Source: Sympetrum striolatum | Taxonomy: Eukaryota > Arthropoda > Insecta > Odonata > Libellulidae | NCBI GenBank assembly: GCA_947579665.1 | Contig: CANPUZ010000050.1 | Coordinates: 310,001 to 374,000 of the forward strand | Direction: 5' to 3' | DNA: 64,000 nucleotides | Part shown: one piece after another, positions 46,603-58,450 of the stretch | How positions within the stretch are numbered: the first letter of the stretch is position 1 | Layout of the letters: the number at the start of each line of letters is the position of its first letter | Program-made: the position numbers and the translations under genes | The notes under the pieces: generated by a model | Seen by the model: the letters and a program-made list of their open reading frames with translations, nothing else | Databases searched by the model: none | What the model was told of the DNA's origin: nothing

Positions 46603-46884
46603 TCCTATATATATATTAAGACAGAATCGTGTCCGTCCGTCCTCAAAAAAGGGATGTAACACTTTTAGCAAAATCTGAGTCTAAATTCAATCTCCCGCAA
46701 CGATTTTTAGTGCACTGGAGGCGGACGGCCTGCACGCACAGGCGTGCAAAAATTTTTAAATTTTGGGGATTCTGACATTATCTACTTTTTCGGAATCTTT
46801 GACGAAGGCCTCGAATACCTTTCGATGCTGACCCATCAAACGTAAGGGAACTAACCTGCCTGCGGAGCAGTAGGCAGCTGCTAG
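46603..46884 (+). mobile_element. Non-autonomous Helitron in intron 2 of copy B
   Basis: A 282-bp insertion absent from the same intron in A and C. It begins TCCTATATATATATTAAG and ends CTAG, inserted between A and T (CATAA|TC...CTAG|TAATAATATT). A GC-rich hairpin (CTGCCT..AGGCAG) lies just before the CTAG end. These are the Helitron marks: 5' TC, 3' hairpin plus CTRR, and an A/T target without duplication. It codes for nothing. It is probably harmless to splicing because the flanking splice sites are untouched. Confidence 0.88.
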
Positions 46885-47153
46885 TAATAATATTAAAGAA
46901 GTTTGGATTCGCTACAGCGTCATGGCGATTCCCTCCGTTTTAACAGCGTATTTTTAATTTCTGTGCAATTTATCTATTTAATTCTTACAAATAAGGACTA
47001 AAACATGCAAGAATATCGAAAGGTAAAGTGGAGGTATTATTATGGAACATTTCAAAGAAAACTCGAAGCAATTCGAAACGTTACTGCAATCAATTGTTCC
47101 AAGATTTATTTTGTTTTCTCTTTTTTCAACGGCATTTTGTGTTTTCCTTAAAG

Positions 47154-47396
47154 GAGCTGTACCTAGCTCACAACGAGATAACGGACATTGCTTTAAATTT
47201 TCGATTAAAAAACCATAAGCTGAGGATACTGGATCTTCGCTACAACAAGATTAAACATCTGTCTTATCAAGAATTGCTGTTCTCCTATTATATGTGGGAC
47301 GAATTTGAAGATTATGTCCCATATCATCCATGCCACAACCTAACAGTGGACCTAAGGAACAATTTGATTGGAAGTATTGATATTCCTCATACGATG
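47154..47396 (+). CDS. LRR gene copy B, coding exon 2
   Basis: 243 nt, same splice sites as in A (CCTTAAAG|GAG, ATG|GTGAGT). Encodes ELYLAHNEITDI, LRILDLRYNKIKHLSYQELL, then the loop SYYMWDEFEDYVPYHPCHN, then LTVDLRNNLIGSIDIPHTM. It is open, but lies downstream of the premature TGA of the main exon. Confidence 0.7.
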
Positions 47397-48311
47397 GTGA
47401 GTGGTTATGACGGTGAAATTGCTTGACTTATTTATGGTAATTGTATTATCCCGTTTTCATTTTAAGGCATGTCCACACATGTCGTGCGACTGATAATGTT
47501 TCATCCACCGTAGAAAAACTATCTCATCGTATAATACCAAATTATATACAGTAATAAAATTTTTATGCACTGATAAATTTACAAATGATGTGTTTTTCAA
47601 CCAATAAAATAATTACCCTCAAACTTAACACAACGGAGGATATCTTTACATAATTTCATATTGAACCATTAGAAAGTAACAGAGCGTTTTGCCGATTATC
47701 ATTAAGTTTTAGAGAGTTGTTACAAAATAATAATCTTTTAGGGTAGAACTAAATATTATTCAAAATTTTATGTCCCGTAATTACTTTTTATATGATTGAT
47801 TCATTAATGTTCGTATTGGAGAATAGGAAGTTGAATTACTTATTCCTACTTATGAGGCTCCCCTTTGTCAACATTTGGAAAATTATCCTCCCTAGCGCTT
47901 GAGATAATCTAGGACGGATTGCCAGTTCTTGCAGAAGATGGAACAGTATTAATAATTCGAAATATGGATAGCCTGATGAAGTATACAAAATATTAACTTT
48001 ATGATTAGAATATTTAACTTGCTTTCTTAAGTTTGAAAAATAACCGGAATTCATCAACTGGGTTAATATTCGGATCTGACTTAAAGATTATGACAAAAAG
48101 ATGTGTATTCACCTCGAAATCAAACTTATCAATTTTCGACCATATTGCTATCATCACAAATCATTAGCACTATAAAAGGCGTGTGACTTACTTTATATGA
48201 TTCCACTGAGTGATAATATGCAGAGATGAAATTCACAGACGGAAACGGAGCCAAATAAATAGTTGTAGAAAACTACCACTTAAAATTAGAAACAAACTCG
48301 TTTTCTTTCAG

Positions 48312-48523
48312 TTGGTCCGGAACATTACCACAAAATGCGACAAACACAAGTATAGCCATGCCACTATTCTATTGGGATACAATCCTTTTGAATGTGGATG
48401 CAGAGTTCTTCCTTTTCTTCGTATGGTGGAGGAGGATGTTGTTCTCTTGAGCGAACTGTGGCGAACTAAAAGGTTAGACTGGGTACTGCAAGCGAGGATA
48501 GACGCCACCAATTTAACTTGCAG
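48312..48523 (+). CDS. LRR gene copy B, coding exon 3 (LRRCT)
   Basis: 212 nt with intact splice sites (TTTTCTTTCAG; TGCAG|GTAGTG). Encodes the cap start NPFECGCRVLPFLRMVEED and DATNLTC. Differs from A by KD to LD before WVLQ and one silent change. Open, but downstream of the nonsense codon. Confidence 0.7.
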
Positions 48524-48729
48524 GTAGTGCATATATTTTAACATATGACATTCTTAAATGTAGGTTCGACGTTTCTAATGGAATCCTTTGATTTTATAGA
48601 TACGCTTGATTGAGGAACTGGTTATGATTTTATGTGTATATCATTATGTAAATTTAAGCTTTCCACCTAATTCATCAACTGCATTTACAACATGCTTTTC
48701 ATTACTGACACGAATGCTGTTATTCTCAG

Positions 48730-48850
48730 GTATCCGGAAAGTGTGAATGGAAAGTTGGTGGTTGCTACGGAAACTTGGATGCATCATCTCCTTCCATTGA
48801 TGGGGTTTTGTTATTTGGCAGATGATATGGATGTTATCGAAACCAAATAA
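48730..48850 (+). CDS. LRR gene copy B, last coding exon and stop
   Basis: 121 nt; YPESVNGKLVVATETWMHH, then LLPLMGFCYLADDMDVIETK and TAA at 48848-48850. Same end as copy A with a single Ile to Met change. Keeping the terminal stop in both copies argues that the short, membrane-free form is ancestral to the array. Confidence 0.7.
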
Positions 48851-48866
48851 TGCCGTAATTAACATA

Positions 48867-48872
48867 AATAAA
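48867..48872 (+). terminator. Polyadenylation signal AATAAA, copy B
   Basis: AATAAA 16 nt after the stop, at the same position as in copy A. Confidence 0.5.
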
Positions 48873-49259
48873 GCTGTCAAATCTTTTTCTGATCAAATCC
48901 TATCACTTATCCCCCATAATTGCACTTCCCAGGTGCGTTACCTGTGTTATCATACGAAGCTTGTACCAAAAGTATTGTCTCTGAATTAAAAAAATATTTT
49001 AATTCGAATCAATATTTATATAGATATATTGCGTTTATAAGTACTAATTTCACACACAGCTCCCATTTACCTGGATGCACTTTTAATACCGCGCTGGATG
49101 TTTATTATCCATCCGATAGAAACTCACCGCCAGCTCCTTTTCAAGGTAATCAATGACTCATGTTTTCACTTCCTTGTCTTCATCCATCCTTTTTCCACCA
49201 AAATGTAAATAAATAAATATATGGAAAATGGAGCCAAGTTAAGACTTTTTGAGTTTTCC

Positions 49260-49635
49260 GACGACATCTGAAGTACCACAGGGAACCTGCGACCACCAGC
49301 GGCGTCTACCTCCTCTCCTGCCACGACTGCGATGCCAGATACGTTGGTCAAAGGTCTGGCCGCGGAACATCGAGCTTGCCTCCGCCGGAAACAATACCCC
49401 CCCGCCTCTGCTTTCGCCCTTCATCTCCCCTGGATCGGGACGTAAGAGCAGCTTTGTCCCCGCACGTCTTCACCAGGAGAAGAAAGGACGACGGTTGGAT
49501 GAACTAGAGACAATAGAAGTTTTGAATTTTCCCGCGGAAAAGTGTTTTCCTACAAACTAAAACAGCTTCCCCCATACCTATGATGTTCCCCCATAAATTA
49601 TGATGTTCCTAAAAACTATAATAATTAAGGTGCTC
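49260..49635 (+). mobile_element. Penelope-like GIY-YIG fragment in unit B
   Basis: Nearly identical to 25640-25990: GVYLLSCHDCDARYVGQRSG in one frame and EKKGRRLDELETIEVLNF in another. The shared frameshift shows it was already dead before the unit duplicated. Confidence 0.65.
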
Positions 49636-49639
49636 ATAG

Positions 49640-50095
49640 GTTAAACAGTGTGTACCGAATATCTTTAATAAATTGCCAGCACATCTGTTGTATTTAACAT
49701 AATTAAGAGACGTTAAATATAGTATGAAAAACTTCCTACTACACAATGAATCAATATAACTTATAAATTACTGTTTTATAGTCTACTTTGGATAAGATGT
49801 GTATATAGATATAATGTGTTGTTTTGAGTAAAACTTATGGCTGAGTATTCCTAAAGTTTTTAGAAGTAAGTTATATTTCTGTAATTATTTATTATTATAT
49901 ATTTCTATCTGTAATCTTGTTTGTCTGTTATTTTGTGCACCTCCTGATGAGCCAATTATTGGCTCAGGAGAAGGGAAACCAATACCTTCAAGTGCAATTT
50001 TTTGTTCAATTATTTTTCTGATGTACCTGAATGACTTTGTTACTGACATTGTATGTCCACAGATAAATAATAAATTACTTACTTACCAAAAAAAA
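49640..50095 (+). mobile_element. LINE 3' end fragment in unit B
   Basis: Counterpart of 26005-26480, with RIFNKLPAHLLYLT, small deletions in the 3' UTR (near 49866) and the CTTACTTACC tail near 50080. Confidence 0.5.
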
Positions 50096-50468
50096 AATAC
50101 TTCACCTCTCATCTCCCTTCCCAAAAGGGTATTCCCATATTCCCTCAGGCGGTCACCCGTCGAAGGCCTTGTTAGACGAAAATCAGTGATCAATTTAACT
50201 AAGTAATAGAAGAGATGAAATGTTGGAGGGGTGGGGTAGTGAAGGCGTTCAATAGGGATTTTAGAATTCACATACCAAAAACAGAAAACTAACTTGTAAG
50301 TCGGAAAGTTCGAAACCAAAATATTCTTAGGTAAATATTGCAGCTATGCGAATGCTATATTGATTCTAACAATTTAAAATCTTGCTTAAATGTTTAATTT
50401 GTTTGTATGCTTCAAGATCAATAAAAATTGGAAAAATTGCAAATATAGCTGTTACGTGATTTCTATTA

Positions 50469-50472
50469 TTAA
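50469..50472. other. Empty TTAA target site
   Basis: TTAA in the context TTCTATTATTAATACTGAC. In unit A the same point carries the foldback element between two TTAA copies. It is the unoccupied allele of that site and shows precise, TTAA-duplicating insertion. Confidence 0.9.
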
Positions 50473-50754
50473 TACTGACTTAAATTTCCTCTTTCGGTTG
50501 AGCACTTACGGTAGTCATAAAATATTCAAACCATTGAGATCCGCAATGCACACGATTATGAATTGAAATTTGCTTTTTAAAATGATTAATGGCTGTAGTA
50601 CTTCTTATTTCTCAATCTGCGGTATTAACTTGGTAATAAACGTTAATTTATTCTTAACCCATTCCCTTTTCAAAAGATCCTAACATTTACGATTCATGTA
50701 AACGTTTCTTTTTTCAAAAAGCTCTCGAATTCGTAACAGTTTTAACAGTTTTTC

Positions 50755-51300
50755 AACAATTTACTAATTATATTAATAAGGACGAAAAATCATGGAGTGC
50801 ACACATCCGAAAGATATGTGGAAAAGCACTTGAGAATCTTCGTTCAAAGAATAGTCGGTAGGAGCGAAGAAAAAGTTTGCAAGCAATTTTACTTAGCTTT
50901 AGTTAAGCCTCACCTTTTAAGTGTAGTGTATGGGCAGAGAAATAACATATTCGGGATTTAGAAAAAGTACAACGAAAGACGATTTGTAAAGAATTGCTAC
51001 AAGAAAACAGCGAGTGTCTCTCAGATGATAAAGGGTTGGGAATCATTAGAGGATAGAAGAAAAATTCAAAGTAGAAATTTATTAAATAATTTCAGAGAAA
51101 TTACGTTCTCAGATGATGTAACAGATATAATGCGACCCCCTGTTATATGTTTTGATACTGCCAGAAATATTAGGGAAATAGATGCTAGAAAACGAATCGT
51201 TTCTAAGATTCATTTTTTCCGCGAAGTATACGCGAAAGCAATCGATTAGGAAAATAGAGTCAAGGTGCTTGCACCCCCTGCCACACGCCGGAAGGCGGCT
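50755..51300 (+). pseudogene. CR1-like LINE RT C-terminal fragment, unit B
   Basis: Counterpart of 31490-32010, with the same open part (51025-51249, GWESLEDRRKIQSRNLLNNF.. to REIDARKR). Its 3' end is more complete: CACACGCCGGAAGGCGGC, where A has lost eight bases. Confidence 0.8.
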
Positions 51301-51309
51301 TATGGATTC

Positions 51310-52600
51310 TTACATAGAAATACATCGCAATCCTCTAAATATTTAGAACAGAGGGGTTTTAACAAAAAAAATGAAATCTGCAGACCCACAATGAAATTAT
51401 ATATTCCATATCGTGACAAATTTGTAAAATTATACAACATTTAGAAATATTTCTGCTCATTTGGTCATAGTAGAAATTTCAGTTAGTCTATCATTCGAAT
51501 TTTACAAATTGTGGGAAATTGAATTAAATGAGACGAAAGTTTAATTACCAAAGATACAGCGATGTGTCCATGCAAAAGAACTTCTTTCTCAATATAACCA
51601 ATCACTCATCATAATTTCCAGAAGGAAATGGAAGGAATGAAAGGTAAATAGATTCAGCTGGGTGCATTAAGAAGTTAGAATATAATGGAATAGGTGTGAA
51701 TAGAAACCTCTAACATTACTTGTATATGCCTATTGCTATCTTAATGGTACAGACTGTTCTATTCATGTTTGAAAACCATTGAACAAGTTGAGAATTTTAA
51801 ACATTAAGTGAAGTTCTTTTGGTAAACTAAATTTTACAGATTTGTATTTATAAGCGCACTATTTTCAATTGAAAATTTGCAATTGAAATGTATTATTTCC
51901 ATAAGCAATCAAATGAAATAGCAAACTCAACTATCGCCAATACAATTCATCGCGTAAAACTATGAATGTCTCCGAAGAATCAAAACGAAAAAAAATGTTT
52001 AGCACAGCGATACCGCAGCTGAGGAATATACTTCGTTTTACATTTGTTGGCTAGGATACCATATCCGCAAGTATCTATAAATATAATCGGAAACTACCAA
52101 AGTACTTATCTAAAAACTACAATAAGATACTTTACTATCTTTCGGGATATATTTGAAATATTGGCTCATTCGTCCATGCGTAGGTATCCGCCAATGTATT
52201 CGTCATAGTCATTGTTCAAAAACTATTAAAAAATTGGTGAATTAAAAAATTGCTTAGCTATTTTTCTCCGTGTTAGAGATATCACTTATTTTCATAATAA
52301 TGAAAGAGGTATTAATAGTTAGAATCGCAAATAACCACCTCCATTCAAACGTTTTCTTAATCCATTAAAGGTGTTGAAATGAACAATGAACTTACCTGTA
52401 AAGAAAGAAGTGTATGAATCAAAACACTTATACATGAAACACGGATATTTAAATTCTTACCAGTTTCTTTTTATATTTCTTACCAAATAAGAAATGTAAG
52501 AAGATAAGGAATATTTTTAGGACCATTTAGTAATATCACAGCAAGTTACGATTTATTTCGTCTTACCTTTTAAAACTAAATTACAGATAAAAATAAGGGG
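51310..52600. other. Non-coding stretch shared with unit A
   Basis: Colinear with 32020-33330 and without a supported gene. Confidence 0.5.
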
Positions 52601-52609
52601 TATGTTCAA

Positions 52610-52820
52610 CTTTGGAAAACTCCGCGTTCCATGCAATGATCCAAAGGTTATTAGAAATTCCCCTTTCTCGAGAAAATTATGAACTTAACGCTATAAAATG
52701 CATAGCAGTTCAGAATGGTTGTACGGAAAAATTAATAAACAACGTTTTAAGGAGAAAATTAAAGAAACGGGCGGAACTGAAAATATCCCCAGGCTTCTCT
52801 CCCCGATGTAAATCCTAAGA
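52610..52820 (+). pseudogene. Penelope-like RT thumb fragment, unit B
   Basis: Reads SAFHAMIQRLLEIPLSRENYE, then NAIKCIAVQNGCTEKLINNV and a stop at 52816-52818. Counterpart of 33340-33540. Confidence 0.65.
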
Positions 52821-53869
52821 GTGAGAATAAAAACGCTTCCTATGACTGCGCCCCCAAAAGACGCGAGACCTGAATCCCGAGTGGAAAAGTGTTTGCGAAA
52901 AAGCGAGATGGAGCCATTTTCAATCCAAAGCAAAACGGATATCGCAACGGTGACGTGAGGGAGAAGGTGGGGAAGATTTGCGACTGCTTCACCTCCTTCG
53001 GAGAAAGAATAGCTGCGGAGATGAAAAAAGTAGAAAGCCATGCCGACGCGAAAATTCTGCAAAACAAACGACGGTCGTGAGGCGAATCCTTTACGTCCGC
53101 CACGGTCTTTTATCTGCGGTTTTAACTCCGTAAGCGTATTTACTCTCGGATTGAGGCTGTTTCGTCTCATACACGTGGACCCCTCGATGATAACCTTTCA
53201 TCCGAATGAACCTCGTGTTTCTGAAATGGTTCGGAACGTTCACAAGGACTTGTATGTACTTAAAGCCGAGATGTAAACAATTTTCGGTGCATTTGTGCTG
53301 AGATAACTCCGCCGTACATTCCATAAGTTGTAGCGGTAAGAAGTGATTGAAACAAACCTAAACATCAGAGAGAATGAGAATTTACTCATTCGGAAGTGAA
53401 AGTGGCGATGAAAGATTAAAGCGAACAGCAAAATATCGATTTTTAAATTGGGTTGAATCCAAAATGTTGAATTTGATCGATTGCCCATGGAGTATTCTCA
53501 ATTCTAAAATTTTGATTTATATTCACATACTTTTCAAAATTTTACGGAACATTCAATGTGGAATAAAGAGAGACTTTGCGCTTTTTTCACAAATATTTTT
53601 CCTTTAATGACGAAGCGCCGCCAGGTACCAACGAATAATCGTTATCATCTGGCATACGGTGGAAAAATAGGAACGCCTATCTTAATTCTACATAATAAAT
53701 ATTCACAACGCTGATATTCGCATTGCCCCTTGCTATGAAAATATATTACCACGAATACTCATTTGACATTCTTCATTCCATGAATCAATTTATTGAGATT
53801 TATTTCATAATCCTTTGAATCAAGAACAACGAATCAATAAGAGACTACCGACCTATTGATACAGATACA

Positions 53870-54175
53870 TTGAAAAGAATCGTAGATATATTTTGTATCT
53901 GTATCAGGGAATGTATCTTAACTAAGACGCTTTCACTCCGGTATTCAAAATTCCAACAATTCGATTTGACTAATAGAAAGAGGAAAGCACTTCCAAAGCT
54001 TTCGGAACTCAGGAACTTCACTAGAATTCATAAGAAAGAAGAAGTCTCTCCTATCAATCGCATTGCCCCCGGTGAATTTCAACGGGCCCTTCCGCTAGTA
54101 ATTAATAATATTCCGCGAAAGTTGGTGGAAAATCATTTAAAAACAAATAGAAATAGACATACACATGTGTTTTAG
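53870..54175 (+). other. Unidentified 101-codon frame, open in B only
   Basis: An AT-rich frame whose second half (KRKALPKLSELRNFTRI, KKEEVSPINRIAPGEFQRA) looks more protein-like than its surroundings. In unit A the same sequence is broken by a 5-bp insertion. I do not recognise the product. It could be a decayed mobile-element frame. Low support as a gene. Confidence 0.2.
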
Positions 54176-55579
54176 TATTGTGAAATTTAAAAAAATTTTG
54201 TTATTAAAGACTTTTTTCAGATATAATATTCTATTATCGATGTAAAAAATCTTTGCACTTTGCACAAGCGTCTGGCTATTGAGAGCGAGAGCAGAGTATT
54301 TCTAAGAATTTATATTCGATTTATAACCTCTTAAGCATCCTTAAAAAAAGTAGTGCTTATCACATTTCCTTTTGGGAAAGAAGTTTCATAAGGTTCATAG
54401 TATCCGCTTCTTAATGCCTATCAAATAGTGGAACATTTTGGACAATACTTTCATATACTATTGACATCGATAAATACCTGCGAATTATGCATTTATTTTT
54501 CTTTAAGTGGAAAATTGGAGTTGTTTTTCCTTCTAAGATATTTCATTTTCAAAAATTGTTTATTGAATTCTTGCTAATAACATTCATCACATTATGCACG
54601 TAGTATATTACGTCATATGTCGTCACTATATAAATTAAGTTACGTAACGGAATGTGTGCCTTAGTTGAACGTCGATTGTGGAAAGAACTTAACTGTATAA
54701 TTCATTTTACTAATAACCTGAAAAGCCGCAAAAATATCAAAATATCTGTCAATTAACTAGGACACTCCGTTTATATGTTTCCTTTAATACGCAAACAGAA
54801 AATATTCCATGGATAATCCTTTATCACGGAATCGATATCACACATCAAAAAAATAAAATAATAAGAAAATCGTTTGATCATGACGATTTCAGTCTCTCTT
54901 AGCGCCTGTAGGAGATGAAAATTTACGCATTTAAATAGAATTTTCACCAGAATTGAACCACGTTTCGGCATATTTCCAGAGCATTAGCACGCTTCACAAA
55001 GAAGGCTCAAATAATGCCTGTCTTTGTCGCGTAAAAATATACCATGGTTTAACATCTTTAGTTCGAAATGGCGACTAATTCGACTAAACTAACAAATGAA
55101 ATGTAACAAATCAATCAACCGCTTCCTTCCTGTTTCGAAACGGAACTTCTGATCTTATAACTCAGTTTTATTGGTCACCGAAGAGACTTTTCGTCCAATA
55201 CAACGCTTGCAAATTCATTATGCAAAGCGAAAGGCTTTAAGTTGAACCAAGGACCAGGGGACGGACCACTTCCAGAAAAGCGCCTCTCACGTCCTCAAAC
55301 GATATGATAGAGAATCAAGATGGACGACGTTTATGTTTTACTTTTAAAATAATCAGAGAAAGATAATCGCATTCGTCAGTCATTCACCCTTTTCTGGGAT
55401 TCTTGGAGGTCACCCTTTGGTTGCCAGTGTGAGGAAGGGAGGCGACGATAAACGGAAGACCAGCGGTTATCAAGAACCTCATTTCCGTTCAGCGTTGCCA
55501 CAAACCACATCTTGCCTTCGCTACCCGGAAAGCTTTATCTCCTCGATTAATAGCGAGGAACAATTTTAGACCAAATTAC

Positions 55580-55764
55580 TACACCTTGAGGAAAACTGAT
55601 GGAATACATTAGAATAGCACCATCTCTCGCAGATATCTTTCAAAAGGTTTGATCATCTTCCCCTAGGAGAATTTCAGGATGTATTTTACTATTTGATCTT
55701 CAGCTTTAAATTCTCATAATTCATACACGGGTAAATCACAGAGAATGCTTCATGAATAAAGTTC
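55580..55764. other. Unique junction between units B and C
   Basis: About 190 bp without counterpart in the other junction region. It marks where the right end of B meets the left end of C. I see no repeat or microhomology that clearly explains the join. Confidence 0.5.
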
Positions 55765-57126
55765 TTGACATAAAGGAAACCTTTTCTGAATAAATTTTTA
55801 AACATAAACATAAAGGTCGTGTTACTGATCGCAAACTTAGCGACATTAAAATAGTACACGAAATTTCGCTGGACACCTTGTGCCTCGAAATCAGTCGAAT
55901 CGATCGCGTTTGGGAAGTTATTGCTTCAAGTAGAGCACACCGATTTCAATAATAGTAAAAATCACATGATAGAAGATTCGCTCATTGATATAAAAATTAA
56001 TGTTTTAACTTCAGTTTCTGTACTTATACTGTACTTTATTTCAGAGAAGTACCCGATTTTTGTGGTGAAAATTCGGTATTCCAACTTTCACCGATTGCCA
56101 CTCCCTCAATTTTTAGTTAAGTAAACTGCAATCAGGATTTACATTAGCCAAGAGTATTGTCAAACAATTGGTATAAAATAATTCTTTAAATTCTGTCATA
56201 TGTGGTAGGAATGGACTATATTATAAAACTCGGCTTATGAGCTCGGATTCAACAACCGAATTCGTCGTCAGGGGGAGCAGTTTTTCATAACCGAAAGATT
56301 AAAAAACAATTCACTTTTATTATCAAAATTCTAGAAATTTCGAATCTTGAGGCAGTGACATGAATAAGATTTTTTGTTAACATGTCTTTCTTTTCGTACC
56401 TGTCTCTATATCTTACGACTATTCTTTGTTATTTAATTTTCCAAAAGAAGTGTGGTCTACAACTGAAAGTAATTGACTTGACATACATTTCTTACTCTTA
56501 TTAACTATAGCATCATCCCATTTTAGCCTGAAGACATTACATTTCAGAGAATAATTAACCCATTCTCCATGAGAAATATCAAGGAGATTTCTTTTTCTCA
56601 GATACTAAAAAATGACTTTATTGGGGCGAAACTAGGAGGTCTCTTCTCACATCTAACTCTTCGTCGTATGAGAAATGAATGGAAATAGATAACTTGAAAA
56701 ATTACAAAGAAGAAAACTAATATGCGGATTAAAAAAAAACATTGTGTGTTAAATCAGAAGGAATGCATCACTTGCATTTCGTATTGCGCTGAATTATCAT
56801 ATATGTTTTTACTCTAGTAGCACAACAAGTAATAAAATCCTCATTACTATATATCAATAAAGAACTGCCATATATGGATTTTATAGAACATGTTCAAGAT
56901 TTGGAGACAAGAAGCTGCAAGACGGTTGAGGAAAGAAAATACCGATGGTGGCTTTTACATCCGGAAACTTAATGGAACAATTCCTTTCCCTAAGTAATTT
57001 AATTATGAGTATATCAACCGGATGCTGTGTAAAGGATGTTACCAATTTACTATAAGTTCCAAATAACTTTTGGATGAATCCACAGTTGTGACTCCGCTGA
57101 GTTAGCGATCGGTGTTTCTCTGCCTC

Positions 57127-57182
57127 GTTCCTGTTGTTCGCAGTACATCGCTCCCTCAGAGAAAAAGGCCATCTTCATAAAG
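57127..57182 (+). promoter_or_regulatory. Probable 5' untranslated exon of copy C
   Basis: Equivalent of 18238-18293, with donor CATAAAG|GTGAGA at 57182/57183. The promoter-proximal sequence (AAGGATGTTACCAATTTACT at 57034, with CTATAAG following) is A-like, unlike the more distal flank, which is B-like. Confidence 0.35.
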
Positions 57183-58450
57183 GTGAGAATGTTAAGAATT
57201 AAGTCATATTTCAACAGCTAACCTACTCTATACTAATATAAGATTCAAGAGATCTATTTAAAATGTTTAATATGGACGAAGGACTGACTACCATAAGATA
57301 TACATTCAACTTGTTCAATTGGTCAACGCTTGCTCAAATCTTGGCCAATTGCTTGAATTTCCGTTGAGATCGTATTTATTTCCGAGAAAGATCATCAACT
57401 CCTTGTCGGGGCTCATCGAGCAATTCGGTATTTCACTTCTGCGCGCGGGTTTCAAGAATCGTGCCCTTGAGTTCTGAGAATCTGCGTGTTTTCCGCAGTC
57501 TTTTATGTGCGACGCTCTTTTGTACAGCGCCCGAAAACCTAAAATTACAGAATGGAACGTAAGAGTACATTTATGTTATGCATCAATCTATGAAAGAAAT
57601 CTTCTAATATCACACCTCAGTGGTACTTAGTTTGCGTCACTGAAACTTAAACTTTTCTGTCTTAAGTATACGATATTACACATTGATTTGAACTCTTTAT
57701 TCCACAATGCATTAGAATATTTATAATTTAGAAGATAGAAAACTTAATATGTACTAAATTCCAATAATACATCAATAGTATATTAATATGAGATTTAATT
57801 ATTGTAATTAAGGTAGATAAAATCATACTTGCCCACGATGCCAGAAATAGAATTATTTTACTCCTTGGAGTGAGTGAGTTTAATTCTTCGGAATCTAAGG
57901 AGCCATTTCCATGAACGAGGATAAAGGACTCCGGTTGTTCAAGAACTTGATAGATGATGAGATATGGGTACGCATATACTACTAGTGCAATATCAAGTAA
58001 ATATAAGTTTAGTCAAAGGAAAAAAAACAGTTGTTGTTTTTCTCATAAATATAATCGGCGGAATGCAGGTAGGGAAATAATTGGATACCCTGAGAAGCCA
58101 CATTCATTCCCTCCTACTCCTGGCTCCAACGTACTTAATTAAAAGCGAAAGGCTTGCTTTCTCCATTGAATCCCTCTTGAAATTTCCCACCACACTCGTT
58201 CCCTCTGAGTATGGCCAGTTCCTAATGTCACCCATTCCATTCCAAGCATACGCCATTTTGTTCTAAATATGTTCATTGCATTGTTCTCCTCTCTTGCCGC
58301 TAACATTCATCATATTACGTACTACTTTCCTTTTCACCCATTTTCTGTAAGTGTTCAAATTCATGAGTTCCATACGTTAATTCTTCTCAAATCCATCTTT
58401 TATCCTAAATTCATTTTCCTCATTCCTTATCCTCTTTTTTTCTTTGCAGG

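Larger units (their letters stand above)
40290..55575 (+). repeat. Tandem unit B
   Basis: Left edge is shared with unit C from about 40290 (TTGACATAAAGGAAACCTTT at 40291 and 55767). This extends slightly beyond the homology with A. The right edge is near 55575, where similarity to unit A ends. It lacks the foldback element of A and has a private Helitron. About 15.3 kb; edges approximate. Confidence 0.85.
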
